In this document: piece after piece, positions 1 through 8,455 of the stretch
Numbering within the stretch: position 1 is the stretch's first letter
Layout: every line of letters starts with the position of its first letter
Position numbers and translations under genes: made by a program
Virus record (IMG/VR): IMGVR_UViG_3300037070_008288
Span: 1 to 20,258 of that record
Length of the DNA stretch: 20,258 nucleotides
Direction: 5' to 3' (one strand)
From: a virus
The notes under the pieces: model-generated
Databases searched by the model: none
Seen by the model: only the letters and a program-made list of their open reading frames with translations
What the model was told of the DNA's origin: nothing

Positions 1-132
1 TTGGACCGTCGACCTAGTAAACTCTTCATAGATGTCCGTGTTGAATGCTTGGTTCTCAAATGTCAATGTATTGAGAGTCCACTCACTCTGTAAGTGACCT
101 TCAATCAGTTTCTGGGCACCAGAAAAGATCAT
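1..132 (-). CDS. Tail terminator protein, N-terminal part (cut by window edge)
   Basis: Only the first 44 codons are present; the gene runs off the left edge. The peptide has the N-terminal pattern of siphophage tail terminator proteins: a short helix (AQKLIEGHL), then W-T-L-N-T-L-T-F-E-N and a beta strand. Such proteins cap the finished tail tube and join it to the head. Its ATG overlaps the stop of the preceding gene as ATGA, so translation is probably coupled. Position after the neck and closure genes is where a tail terminator is expected. Assignment rests on a short fragment plus gene order. Confidence 0.6.
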   Translation of the reverse strand, partial: MIFSGAQKLIEGHLQSEWTLNTLTFENQAFNTDIYEEFTRSTVQ

Positions 133-506
133 TTTCTTACAGAAGCACTCGCTACAGAAAGAGCAAGTACGCCGGTGGGCGCTTGCATGGAATAACCATT
201 TTCGATGCGCAAAGCATATGGCTGACTATTTGATATATAAACCATATCACCAAGCCTATATCCCTTCGGCCAATAAAACACCGGACGTGGCAATGGTGCT
301 TCGGGTGCGCCTCCCGTCGTGGTGGATTCATCAGGTTCTCTGAATCCTATTCGCCAGCTCGCACGAAAAGATCCAGTGTAAACCGGAGACCGGTTCACCG
401 CCCCAAAGAAAACATCCCTGACGTAAGATCGTACCGCAGTTTCAGTTACTTGTTCGAACTCTTTATGATCTAGCCAGCGTCGAACGTTTACTGTGACCTT
501 AAGCAC
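129..506 (-). CDS. Neck / tail-completion protein, HK97 gp10-like
   Basis: 125 aa. It has the hallmarks of the HK97-gp10 / minor tail family that links the head connector to the tail: an N-terminal helix, the segment SPVYTGSFRASWRI (about residues 39-52), then VYISNSQPYALRIENG (about 89-104) and a C-terminal strand. The start is GTG and lies inside the end of the upstream gene (8-bp overlap). No strong ribosome site is visible, so coupling is likely. It sits between the head-closure gene and the tail terminator, as in other siphophages. Confidence 0.65.
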   Translation of the reverse strand: MLKVTVNVRRWLDHKEFEQVTETAVRSYVRDVFFGAVNRSPVYTGSFRASWRIGFREPDESTTTGGAPEAPLPRPVFYWPKGYRLGDMVYISNSQPYALRIENGYSMQAPTGVLALSVASASVRK

Positions 507-873
507 TCAAGGGCCTTGCTTGCACCGTGGAAAATCCTATTTCAGAGCCGACGTATTGTGGCTTGCTTCGCATGATACGATATTGCAAGCCATTTACGGT
601 GAGTGTATCATTCAGCTTTGGAATAGGACTGCCATCCTGGTGGAAGACCATGATCTTTGCATCTGATGCTAGATCACGATCTGCTTCGATCTCCCTCTGA
701 TTAAAGGTGGTAACCACCACCTTAACATCAAAAACCCTGGTTGTGTACACCGTGGCCCCGCCGGGTGCATATACAGTGGGCGTACGCTCTTGATGCCTAC
801 CCACCACCGCTAAATCTTCAATGGCCTGTACAGCAACCTTAACCGCATCTAGCACAGTAGCCTTGAGAGCCAT
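499..873 (-). CDS. Head closure (stopper) protein
   Basis: 124 aa, predicted beta-rich after a short N-terminal helix. The pattern LNDTLTVNGLQYRIMRSKPQY followed by a closing strand resembles phage head-closure/stopper proteins, which seal the portal after packaging and form the docking face for the tail. Its ATG overlaps the stop of the adaptor gene by one base (TAATG). Family membership is inferred from size, fold pattern and order: adaptor, closure, neck, tail terminator. Confidence 0.55.
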   Translation of the reverse strand: MALKATVLDAVKVAVQAIEDLAVVGRHQERTPTVYAPGGATVYTTRVFDVKVVVTTFNQREIEADRDLASDAKIMVFHQDGSPIPKLNDTLTVNGLQYRIMRSKPQYVGSEIGFSTVQARPLSA

Positions 874-1418
874 TACGCCCTCACAAGACTAATGTTCTTG
901 GCCATCCCAGATGTTGGAACGCTCGGTGCCTCGATCTCACCAAATCCGTTTATGATTGCAGCAATCTTGTCAGGCACATATATCTTGCTTTGATTAGCTT
1001 TCTCATTGAAATTAACTCTTATCTCACCAACCTCAACTTCATCAATCAACGCGTTACCAGCCAGAGGCGTGTTATCACCTATGGTCTGCAGCCACAGAGC
1101 TTCCTCGATCGTGGCGTGCTTGATCTCCCAAGGTATTTCATCCTGAGGAATTGGATATGAGTCACGATAAACCTGATACCGTGGCCATTCCAAAGCTTGC
1201 TGTTGATTGGTGCGCTCGCCCTGCCAGCAGAAGTACCAGTCAAGCTGACGAGTGGCCTGGATCAGGAGACGAGACTTATCGTCCGTATCCAGATCCAGCC
1301 ACACATCGCGTGCTGCTTCATCAAGAACATAGATATTGACGTAGTCAGCCGCCTCAGCTACGGTAACGTAGCTGTTAGAGGTTAGCCCACCGGGCGTAGC
1401 ATCAACGACGATGGCCAC
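873..1418 (-). CDS. Head-tail adaptor, DnaT-like connector family
   Basis: 181 aa, GTG start preceded by GAGG five bases upstream. The N-terminus SNSYVTVAEAADYVNIY (about 14-30), then the helix around DDKSRLLIQATRQLDW, and ALEWPRYQVYRDSYPIP (about 75-91) match the all-helical connector proteins often annotated as DnaT-like. They bind under the portal as the first adaptor ring. It directly follows the capsid gene and precedes the closure protein, which supports the role. The C-terminal 60 residues are less typical. Confidence 0.65.
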   Translation of the reverse strand: MAIVVDATPGGLTSNSYVTVAEAADYVNIYVLDEAARDVWLDLDTDDKSRLLIQATRQLDWYFCWQGERTNQQQALEWPRYQVYRDSYPIPQDEIPWEIKHATIEEALWLQTIGDNTPLAGNALIDEVEVGEIRVNFNEKANQSKIYVPDKIAAIINGFGEIEAPSVPTSGMAKNISLVRA

Positions 1419-1427
1419 GTCAGCCTC

Positions 1428-2360
1428 TTACGTGAACTTGACGTTCGTTGCCCTTGCAATCCCAAGCTGGCTGTACACTGCCAGACCTGCGTAGAAGCGC
1501 AGACGAGTAATGGTATTGTTCGTGCCTTCAGCCTCGCCCAGCTCCGTGACAAAGATACCGGAGTTGTTGGAGCTGGTCAGGCCAGCGATCCCAATCATCC
1601 TGGATCCGTCGTCCCAGACACCGGCGTAGATGTCACCGACCTTGGTCGGAGAACCAGTAACATCGACCCAGTCATTGCGGAACATCGGAATCCCACGATA
1701 TCCAGGAACCGAGCCACCACCAGGCAGTGCTATGGTTTCAGTGATGTTGGCGCCGCCGAGAGTTCTCAGTTGACTGAAGTACTTGCGAATGGCCGCATCA
1801 GGCATCATGAAAAAATCGACCTGACCATCCTTGGACTTGATCATGGAAATCAGCTCATCCAGCATGTCCAGAGACAGGGTGGTTGAGCCAAAGCTCTTGG
1901 TCTGTGCAGCGGGAACGAGCTTCTCCAAACCATCGAACTGCTTCGGGTTGGAGGTAGCATCGCCATTGATGAACAGGTCCTGGTACTGACGCGCCAGGCC
2001 TTTGGCCTTGGATGCAACTTGGATCGCCCGCTGATCATTGGGCGTGGTCATCGTGGTCTGAACGAAGTGATCAACGTACGCATCACCGAGCATGACCTTC
2101 AACGCACTGGTCACTGGGGTGAACGTGGCTGGCGTCTTGGCCTGAGCGGTGATCACGTTGACCGTGTCATCACCACCGATACCAATCACGTCAACGCCGC
2201 CAATGGCGTTTTCCCGATTGTACTCAATGGCATTTCCCACGATCTGATCGAAGGGCATGACATTGTAAACTTGGTTGACGGTGACAATCGTTTCGATGAC
2301 ACCAGCAACGAGGGGGTTGTTCTGAAGCTTTGCTGCTTCAGCTAAGGTAACAGAGGGCAT
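1428..2360 (-). CDS. Major capsid protein
   Basis: 310 aa, the main shell subunit. The N-terminus MPSVTLAEAAKLQNNPL, the central run with NGDATSNPKQFDGLEKL (about 154-170), FFMMPDAAIRKYFSQL, and the C-terminal end with RLRFYAGLAVYSQLGIARA are characteristic of HK97-fold capsid proteins of the roughly 300-residue class. No large N-terminal delta domain is evident, and a separate scaffold gene lies just upstream. The ATG has a good AGGAG site five bases upstream. The gene has its own promoter and a structured 5' leader within the 156-bp gap upstream, which fits the very high expression a capsid protein needs. Confidence 0.85.
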   Translation of the reverse strand: MPSVTLAEAAKLQNNPLVAGVIETIVTVNQVYNVMPFDQIVGNAIEYNRENAIGGVDVIGIGGDDTVNVITAQAKTPATFTPVTSALKVMLGDAYVDHFVQTTMTTPNDQRAIQVASKAKGLARQYQDLFINGDATSNPKQFDGLEKLVPAAQTKSFGSTTLSLDMLDELISMIKSKDGQVDFFMMPDAAIRKYFSQLRTLGGANITETIALPGGGSVPGYRGIPMFRNDWVDVTGSPTKVGDIYAGVWDDGSRMIGIAGLTSSNNSGIFVTELGEAEGTNNTITRLRFYAGLAVYSQLGIARATNVKFT

Positions 2361-2435
2361 CTGAGCTCCTGGAAGTTAACGGACTACGTCAACCTCCACC
2401 GGAGGCCCAAGCACACGCTGCATGCTCAGACAATG

Positions 2436-2474
2436 GGGTGTTGGCACCTATGCGCAGCATAGGCGCCAACATCC
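2436..2474 (-). promoter_or_regulatory. 5'-terminal stem-loop in the capsid mRNA leader
   Basis: On the minus strand an 18-bp arm starting GGATGTTGGCGCC pairs with a downstream arm around a 3-base loop (TGC), with one G-T pair and one mismatch. It begins almost exactly where transcription from the adjacent promoter should start (about 2472). No T-run follows it, so it is not an intrinsic terminator. A hairpin at the very 5' end is a known way to protect mRNA from 5'-dependent decay; that role here is inferred. Confidence 0.65.
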
Positions 2475-2478
2475 TTTA

Positions 2479-2507
2479 ATTATACACCAAATGCAAAGGT
2501 ATGTACA
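2479..2507 (-). promoter_or_regulatory. Promoter of the capsid gene, TGTACA-17-TATAAT
   Basis: The minus strand has TGTACA (2507-2502), a 17-base spacer and a perfect TATAAT (2484-2479). The -35 continues upstream into a 20-base block, CCTAATCAAAACGGTGTACA, that recurs with one change at 18999-19018 on the plus strand. The block overlaps the scaffold stop codon. Confidence 0.75.
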
Positions 2508-2516
2508 CCGTTTTGA

Positions 2517-3251
2517 TTAGGGCCCAATTGGGCCTCCCATGCGCGGGGCCAGACCTGCGTTCAAGCCAGCAGCGATCTTCTCCACTGGAGTCATATTAGG
2601 CTTCATACCCGGACCACCGCCACGTGCGCCCGGCGCACCAGAACCAGTGAATCCTGCAAAGAGGTGAGGAGCTGTGTTCTTCAGCTGCTTGGTCCAAGAA
2701 TCAATGGAGACGGGCGATGTGCCGTCCTCACCATAGACCACCTCGCCCTTCTCATTCTTCATGACAGGCCGACCATCCTGGATCGAAAACGCGGTCTTCG
2801 CACGAAGCACAATGTCATCGATCGCAGTGGAGAGGATGCCATGTGTAACCGCAGAAGACTTCACCGCATTATCAATGAGCAAGGTCTCCAGCTGGCGATT
2901 AGCAACCTTGAGCTGCTCATCACGAGTCTGAACCTCTCTATCATACTGAGATCTCATTAGCTGGACGCGCTCAGCGATAACCTCATCGACCTTGCCCGCC
3001 TCAATGAGCTGCTTCTCACGGACCTTGCGATCTGTCTCCATCAGCTCAGCGTACTTCTTCGGATCAAGATCCTTGAACGCTTCCATCTTCTTCATGAGGT
3101 CGACGTTGGTCTGCCGAAACTCATTTAGCTTGCTCTTGTCTGTAGCTCCATCAGCATCAAGGACGAATGAACCATCCTCACGCTTAACGTAGAACGGACG
3201 AACAGCTTCACCTACCTCATTCAAATCACTAACTGTGTACTTCAGAGCCAT
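2517..3251 (-). CDS. Capsid scaffolding protein
   Basis: 244 aa, highly charged and mostly helical, with a long central coiled-coil region (about residues 35-130) rich in K, E, Q and R. A low-complexity Gly/Pro/Ala/Met tail follows (about 200-244, GSGAPGARGGGPGMKP). This composition and the place between portal and capsid are typical of phage scaffolding proteins, which direct shell assembly and are then lost from the procapsid. The ATG has GGAGG five bases upstream. No protease motif was recognised, so how the scaffold is removed is not evident. The end of the gene carries the palindrome GGCCCAATTGGGCC next to the capsid promoter block. Confidence 0.75.
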   Translation of the reverse strand: MALKYTVSDLNEVGEAVRPFYVKREDGSFVLDADGATDKSKLNEFRQTNVDLMKKMEAFKDLDPKKYAELMETDRKVREKQLIEAGKVDEVIAERVQLMRSQYDREVQTRDEQLKVANRQLETLLIDNAVKSSAVTHGILSTAIDDIVLRAKTAFSIQDGRPVMKNEKGEVVYGEDGTSPVSIDSWTKQLKNTAPHLFAGFTGSGAPGARGGGPGMKPNMTPVEKIAAGLNAGLAPRMGGPIGP

Positions 3252-3263
3252 GGGATCCTCCCA

Positions 3264-4643
3264 TTATTGTGGTTGCGGTTTAGCTGGGGCTGGTGCTGCC
3301 GGTATTGGTTTTTTGAGGTCAGCAATCTGTACCGGCGTCAGAATACCTTCGAGCTGCTGATCGTCTGGAATAGTCGGATCAAGATACTCCGACCGCTTGA
3401 GGTTGTAAACCAACGTTGCCTTGTCAATCTCACCATTGAGGTATGCCGTAAAGAGCTCACGAAGCACCGCAGCTTCAAGGCGGATGGTGAGAAAGTCCTT
3501 GTTAAGAGATATCGACGGTGGCGGCACGTCCATCACCTTGGCCAACGTCGAGTAAGTCATATTCAGCCCAGTCTCAGTGGAGAGCACGAGCTGCTTGAGC
3601 GATGCGGTCTCACTCATGTAACGCAGACGAACTGTCTCAGCGGCCTCTGAACCCTTGCTAGATGAGTCCACCAGCCTAGCGCTCATTGATGCCATGAGCC
3701 CGATCTTCTCCTTGAGAGCGTTCTCAAGTGAGCCCAGGCCCTGGCCGAGAAATTCTAGATACTTTGCATCTGAACCCTCATTGGGCAGCACCCACGCAGC
3801 TGTGCCACCAATCTTGAGACTGGTACTGGAATCTGCACCGATGATGACCGGTGTCGGCAGACCGACGAAGTGACGGCCCCACTCCAGATCAGCACTGGTC
3901 ATGTAGTGGGATATGTTGATCGTAGCGATGTCCAGCATCGGTGGCTTGTCAACGGGCATGTGCACGCCGGACGTGCCAAAGCAGGTAAATGGTACGTAGT
4001 TGATGCTCCGCCCGCGAAAGAGCGGTGTCATCGCGGACGTGATGTTAAGATCATCATCCAGCAGCTGCACGGTATAAGCACCGCCCACCAAGCCGCACCA
4101 GCGGTACTGCACCTGAGGCCGATAGAAGAATCGCTTCTGTGCATCTGGAACATAGATGGTTTCTCTGAGCAGCACCCACTCCAATGATCCATCAGCGTAC
4201 ACACCCCAGTTGATGATGTGCTCAGCATCATAGGTCACGAGGATGGGCTCGCTGGCTCCACTGACTGGGGCATCGACCAAAGTTCCAATCCGCCCCATCA
4301 GGATCACCTCCTGGAGGCACCTGATATAAAACTCAGTAAACTGGTATGACTCAACGCCATCAGTGAAGTACGGTTTCAGCGTATCATCGTACTCCGTCTC
4401 AGGGTCCTTGGAGGTGGTGAACCCAACCAGCGTGGCTACGGTCTTGCTCGTGATTGGAAAGAACAGTGCACGACGCTTGTAATTATCATAGTCACCAGTC
4501 TCTTGACCACCTAGCGAAGGGAGGTAGAGAGTGCCCGCGGTCTTGATCGCCTTTGACCCGTTGAAGCAATCACGGATCATTCGGTACTCCTCCTGAATGT
4601 TGATGTATTCAGGGTGAGCAAACTCACTTAGCTGCTTGGCCAT
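3264..4643 (-). CDS. Portal protein (DUF4055-like)
   Basis: 459 aa. It forms the ring at one capsid vertex through which the terminase pumps DNA. The N-terminal region around YKRRALFFPITSKTVATLVG (about 56-75), the acidic and helical middle and the long helical stem near LGSLENALKEKIGLMASMSA (about 303-322) match portals of the DUF4055 type. The Pro-rich C-terminus (PIPAAPAPAKPQPQ) is short and flexible. I chose the ATG at 4643, with AAGGA seven bases upstream and one base after the terminase stop. A longer reading from 4676 would overlap the terminase by 32 bp. Order terminase, portal, scaffold, capsid is standard. Confidence 0.8.
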   Translation of the reverse strand: MAKQLSEFAHPEYINIQEEYRMIRDCFNGSKAIKTAGTLYLPSLGGQETGDYDNYKRRALFFPITSKTVATLVGFTTSKDPETEYDDTLKPYFTDGVESYQFTEFYIRCLQEVILMGRIGTLVDAPVSGASEPILVTYDAEHIINWGVYADGSLEWVLLRETIYVPDAQKRFFYRPQVQYRWCGLVGGAYTVQLLDDDLNITSAMTPLFRGRSINYVPFTCFGTSGVHMPVDKPPMLDIATINISHYMTSADLEWGRHFVGLPTPVIIGADSSTSLKIGGTAAWVLPNEGSDAKYLEFLGQGLGSLENALKEKIGLMASMSARLVDSSSKGSEAAETVRLRYMSETASLKQLVLSTETGLNMTYSTLAKVMDVPPPSISLNKDFLTIRLEAAVLRELFTAYLNGEIDKATLVYNLKRSEYLDPTIPDDQQLEGILTPVQIADLKKPIPAAPAPAKPQPQ

Positions 4644-4644
4644 C

Positions 4645-6060
4645 TCAATATCCTTCGTAAGCCTTAGCTTCTGCACGGAGGATGTTCTTCAGCGCGCGAT
4701 ACCTGATCACGTCGTAGATGTGATCATCCGCTTCAGAATCAACATCCTGAGGATTTTCCGGATCAAGCGGCAGCTCTGGAATCTGCACAATCGCATTCGG
4801 GCACGTGCGGCAGAATAAAAGCCAAGGATTTTCTGGATCCCTCACTTTCGTGGCCAGTAACATCTGTCTAGTGATAACAAATCCCCGTTCACGTGATCCA
4901 GAGCGTTTGTCCCCCTTATAGAAGCGCACGCCCTGCTGAACATAATAATCATGAATCGAAGCATAACCAGCCTGTTTATCAAATATCGATGCATCAGCAG
5001 GCCCTGGTTGAACTCGATGACGGATTCTTCGCATGACCTCAAACTGCTTCATCCGAGCGCCCAGCTCAACGGGCGTCGCTCTCAGACCCTTACCTTCCTT
5101 ATCAGCGAAATAAATCTCGTGCAACAGCACCAGAGACTTCCGAGGAAGAATGACTGGTAGATCATTGATAATAGCACGAGTACCATCGCTCTCTGCAAAA
5201 TAGAGTGTTGCTCCTGGTGCAGAGTAACCATAATCATGTCCTCTGTCGATCTTCCACGTGGGAGGTACCACAATGTCATCAATAACATGTTTTTCAGAAT
5301 CCCACAGATCACCAAAGGCTGAGCCCTCGTCAAGGTCCCAGACGCCCTCTAGGTACGCGCGCGCCTGTCTCTTATCACCCAAACCCAGGATGCGCTGCCC
5401 ATACTTGGGGTCATTCCGCATCATCAGCACGTTATCAGTATGTACAGCGGGAATGAACTCCCTGCTCATGCTACCATCGCTCTCTGGAGCGTTGAACAGC
5501 TTACCAGGTCCAAACGCAACAAAACCTGATTTGAAGTATTTGTGCGAGATGCCACCTGGGTTGGAAGCGTAGATGATCTTCGGCAGCACCGGCTTCCACT
5601 TCTCAGGAATCTCTAGTGTACCAAGACGAACCCGGGTTCTGATGAATCGAATCATCTTCTCAGTAAACTGAGTAGCTTCATCGATGAGCAGCAGATGAAT
5701 CTCCGCGCTCAGATACTGCTGAATATCTGGCTCGTGCTGAGCATGACAGAGGTAGATCTGTGCTCCGTTGTAGAAGGTATAGACTCCATCAGACTTGTTA
5801 AACACAACGTCGCCGGCCTTTAGCAGATCTCCCAGCAGAGCTTGGAAGCCGTCCACGTTGTACACATGACTGATATAGAGTTCTCTGTACAGGCGCCTGA
5901 AGAGAAAGATCTTCAGGTTAGGAATCTCGAGCGCCAGTACGATAGCTATGACGCGCAGAAAGTAGCTCTTGCCCCCACCGGCTGCGCCACCGTAGAGCAC
6001 TTCATTAGCAAGTGATAAAAGCGCTTGCTTCTGCTTCGGATAGAGCTTAAACTGAATCAA
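4645..6060 (-). CDS. terL: Terminase large subunit (packaging ATPase and nuclease)
   Basis: 471 aa. The ATPase half shows Walker A GGAAGGGKS (residues 24-32) and Walker B LLLIDEA (123-129). The C-terminal nuclease half shows the acidic residues of the RNase-H-like fold: RGHDYG, PADASIFDK, and DSEADDHIYDVIRYRAL near the end. It cuts concatemeric DNA and drives it into the procapsid through the portal. The start is TTG, overlapping the preceding stop as TTGA; no ATG occurs before the Walker A motif, so TTG is the credible start. The small-terminase candidate is not adjacent but 8.4 kb upstream, beyond the fibre genes. Confidence 0.92.
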   Translation of the reverse strand: MIQFKLYPKQKQALLSLANEVLYGGAAGGGKSYFLRVIAIVLALEIPNLKIFLFRRLYRELYISHVYNVDGFQALLGDLLKAGDVVFNKSDGVYTFYNGAQIYLCHAQHEPDIQQYLSAEIHLLLIDEATQFTEKMIRFIRTRVRLGTLEIPEKWKPVLPKIIYASNPGGISHKYFKSGFVAFGPGKLFNAPESDGSMSREFIPAVHTDNVLMMRNDPKYGQRILGLGDKRQARAYLEGVWDLDEGSAFGDLWDSEKHVIDDIVVPPTWKIDRGHDYGYSAPGATLYFAESDGTRAIINDLPVILPRKSLVLLHEIYFADKEGKGLRATPVELGARMKQFEVMRRIRHRVQPGPADASIFDKQAGYASIHDYYVQQGVRFYKGDKRSGSRERGFVITRQMLLATKVRDPENPWLLFCRTCPNAIVQIPELPLDPENPQDVDSEADDHIYDVIRYRALKNILRAEAKAYEGY

Positions 6061-6383
6061 AGCTCTTTCACTTTCATATAAAGAGTCCAGTCATCAACAA
6101 GTCCGCTATCAGTGGTGATGCGGCATGTTGCGGAAATCTTCTCACCAACCTCGCCACCAGCGATAATTGCTGTTACCTCAAGACCATTGCTTTCTGATTT
6201 TTGTACAACGGCCGTAGCTGAGTTGCCGATGATGATTTGATGGACTGCAATCTGGCCATCAGGATCAAAATCATCAAGCCACTTTGACCAATCCCATGTA
6301 TAGTCCAAGACTGCGTTCGGATCTTTCACAATGGTCGGCTTACCATTAATCAGAGTAAAACCTTCCGAATTAGCCGTGGTCAT
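6057..6383 (-). CDS. Fibre-tail adaptor-like protein
   Basis: 108 aa with a single Ig-like domain. The motif KDPNAVLDYTWDWSKWL (about 21-37), the central strands and the ending CRITTDSGLVDDW followed by MKVKEL match the small phage family annotated as fibre-tail adaptor: a D-P-x-x-V-L-D-Y-x-x-D-W-S start and an I-T-T-x-x-G-x-x-D-D-W/R ending. Such proteins are thought to connect receptor-binding fibres to the particle. The ATG has AGGAG seven bases upstream and overlaps the previous stop as ATGA. Lying last in the surface-protein cassette fits an adaptor. Confidence 0.65.
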   Translation of the reverse strand: MTTANSEGFTLINGKPTIVKDPNAVLDYTWDWSKWLDDFDPDGQIAVHQIIIGNSATAVVQKSESNGLEVTAIIAGGEVGEKISATCRITTDSGLVDDWTLYMKVKEL

Positions 6384-7870
6384 CTGCTAGCTCCTGGAAC
6401 GGTGTATTTGCGATTTGATGATGCAATGTGCCAGGTGCGCGCCTCACTATCAGTGAACAGTAGTGTGCTCGCCGTGCAATGATCCATCATCACCGCAACT
6501 TCTACTCGCTCATCCTCGCCCTCAATACCATGATAAGCTAATAACTCATTAACCTCAACAACGTCTGCATCCTTAAAACTTTCACAGCTTTGTAAACTAT
6601 CCAATACCGCAACTTCTGCTACCACCGTAGCAGAACCACCGATCAGAATAGCAAAGCTCAGATCATTAGGTGTGGTTGACTCACTAACAAGTCCATCATT
6701 GGTTGTAGCAGCATTACTAGCATCAACAAGAGTACCTAGATTTTCCGCTACCTGGCTAGAGCTGGTCCATCCTTGAGTGTCACTAGCATCTACAAAAGCC
6801 GTAACCTCTACTACGGCTATACCAAAAGTGCCTGTTGCATTACTTGTATCTGCAGCAGGTGCAGATTCTACTATGCCACCAGCCAGCTGACCCAGCGGTA
6901 CCGCATCATGCAGATCCGAGAAATTCGCCGTTTCAGCCACACCAGCAAAGAGCGCTTGTCCAGCTGATTGGACATCAAGAGCTGTAGCAAATTCGGTGTG
7001 TGAAACCCCGCCAAAAGCATTCTGAGCATCAACTAGGGTGGCAGCTTCATCACACTGCTCAGCCAATACACCTGAGCGTGCAAAGCCGAGCTCCGGCGAA
7101 GATGGTACACCTATGTTGCCCTGTGCGGTTACAAAGGCATTCGGGCGTGCAAAGCCAGAATCATATTCATCTCTAAGGTCAAGATCCTCAACTATGTTCT
7201 CAGTTTGATTAGCACTGGTCGACAATATATCAATTGCAAGTACTGATTCTGCCACCGGACCATGATAATTGCCCGTTGGATCATCAACTGTATCCTCTAT
7301 CAACCCGAGGAATTCACTGATCTGAGCCGCCTGACCTACGCGTGAGAAAGCCACATACCGACGAATCGGCAGACGATGCGGACCAAGACCAGTTAGGTCT
7401 CGACTGAAAGCCGTGTCTTGCGCAGCAATGGCAGTGGCAGATTCTGCAACGCTCACCACCGAGCGCAGACCTGCGCTCGTACTATCAACTAGATCTATGG
7501 ATTCATCAGCCGCACTAGCATGTGGGAAAGCTGCATAGGGTGCCATCGGCAGGCGATGGGCCCCAATTTCTGAGCGAAAAGCCGACAAAACACCTATGGC
7601 TGCGTTCTGAGAATCTCCCTGACCTCCACCTACCGGAAAAGATAATTCACTTACTATTGAAGCACTACGCCAGCTCGCCGCTACGGTGTCAGTTGCAAGA
7701 CCTGTCGGATTGTAATCCTCCTGAACCTGGCTATTAGCTGAAATCAGAGTTGCATTGACATTGTCAATTATGTCTAATGCATCTGTGACGTCATTAGTCG
7801 GGCGCGCAAAGGTCGCATAGCGCCGAATCGGCAGCCTGTGACCACCGAGCGAGAATAGATCAGCTGCCAC
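6380..7870 (-). CDS. Repeat-rich virion surface protein
   Basis: 496 aa, GTG start one base after the preceding stop; function not recognised with certainty. Three copies of a G-x-H-R-L-P-(I/M)-x-x-Y-x-x-F motif lie near residues 9-21, 103-115 and 163-175. Much of the rest consists of degenerate Ala/Asp/Ser-rich repeats of the type E-x-A-x-x-x-D-A-S/Q (for example AFVDASDTQ, LGTLVDASNA). Such repeats occur in phage structural and fibre-associated proteins. The C-terminus has the pattern TWHIASSNRKYTV. It lies between a beta-rich protein and the fibre-tail adaptor, which suggests a place in the fibre or baseplate. There is no signal peptide or enzyme motif. Confidence 0.55.
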   Translation of the reverse strand: MAADLFSLGGHRLPIRRYATFARPTNDVTDALDIIDNVNATLISANSQVQEDYNPTGLATDTVAASWRSASIVSELSFPVGGGQGDSQNAAIGVLSAFRSEIGAHRLPMAPYAAFPHASAADESIDLVDSTSAGLRSVVSVAESATAIAAQDTAFSRDLTGLGPHRLPIRRYVAFSRVGQAAQISEFLGLIEDTVDDPTGNYHGPVAESVLAIDILSTSANQTENIVEDLDLRDEYDSGFARPNAFVTAQGNIGVPSSPELGFARSGVLAEQCDEAATLVDAQNAFGGVSHTEFATALDVQSAGQALFAGVAETANFSDLHDAVPLGQLAGGIVESAPAADTSNATGTFGIAVVEVTAFVDASDTQGWTSSSQVAENLGTLVDASNAATTNDGLVSESTTPNDLSFAILIGGSATVVAEVAVLDSLQSCESFKDADVVEVNELLAYHGIEGEDERVEVAVMMDHCTASTLLFTDSEARTWHIASSNRKYTVPGASR

Positions 7871-8437
7871 TTACAAAATGGCAAATGTATCGCCACTCTG
7901 TGGAATCGACGGTAATGCGTCTGCAGCATTAAGCGTCAGTGTTGGCGTGCCACCTGAGGTGTTAGCTGTAATCCGCGCACCTGCGCCCTTAAGTCCAGTT
8001 GTGGCTGTATCACCCCTAAACAGGATCTGCCTTCCCGCTAGTGCATTGGTGCCGATACTGGTCGATGACGCAAAAGCAATCGCGCTAGTCGTCACGGACG
8101 TAGCAGTCGAACTCGCACCTACTGTACCATAACCGATAGTCTTCGCCGAAGCATTCAGCGCGTCAGAAGCGTACTTATCAACGGTGTAGATCTGCACTGA
8201 CGCTGAAACCGCAGTCGAGTTGATGAAAGTAAACACAACATGCGCACCATCAGTATCAGTAGCCGCTGGTGAGAATGACCATACTCCATTTCCCTCAGTC
8301 GTGGCAGAGCCAAGCGATGCCTGCGTACCACCGTCTTTCAGCCCGTACACTGTAGTGGTACCCCCTGTAACATCTGAACCATCCGACTTGGCCACCAGAT
8401 GTGCCGAGACGGTCTGACCTGCAATGTTCCTAAACAT
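7871..8437 (-). CDS. Beta-rich structural protein, unknown role
   Basis: 188 aa with strong Thr/Ser/Ala/Gly bias. The first half looks like a carboxypeptidase-regulatory or Ig-like beta sandwich (GTTTVYGLKDGGTQASLG, EGNGVWSFSPAATD). The second half ends GRQILFRGDTATTGLKGAGA through PSIPQSGDTFAIL, a C-terminal pattern seen in several phage tail or fibre-associated proteins. The ATG has GGAG five bases upstream. It abuts the repeat-rich gene and probably belongs to the same assembly. No catalytic residues are recognisable. Confidence 0.5.
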   Translation of the reverse strand: MFRNIAGQTVSAHLVAKSDGSDVTGGTTTVYGLKDGGTQASLGSATTEGNGVWSFSPAATDTDGAHVVFTFINSTAVSASVQIYTVDKYASDALNASAKTIGYGTVGASSTATSVTTSAIAFASSTSIGTNALAGRQILFRGDTATTGLKGAGARITANTSGGTPTLTLNAADALPSIPQSGDTFAIL

Positions 8438-8455
8438 TTCTGCTCCTTCCCCGTT

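Noticed and set aside
2436-2474. Hairpin before the capsid gene as a terminator of the scaffold transcript
   Set aside because: Neither strand has a T-run after the hairpin on the relevant side, and it lies downstream of a good promoter, which fits a 5' leader instead.
744-6210. TGTACA hexamers inside structural genes as further promoters
   Set aside because: The ones inspected (for example near 744, 828, 1474, 5445 and 6205) have no TATAAT-like box 17-18 bases away on the tested strand.
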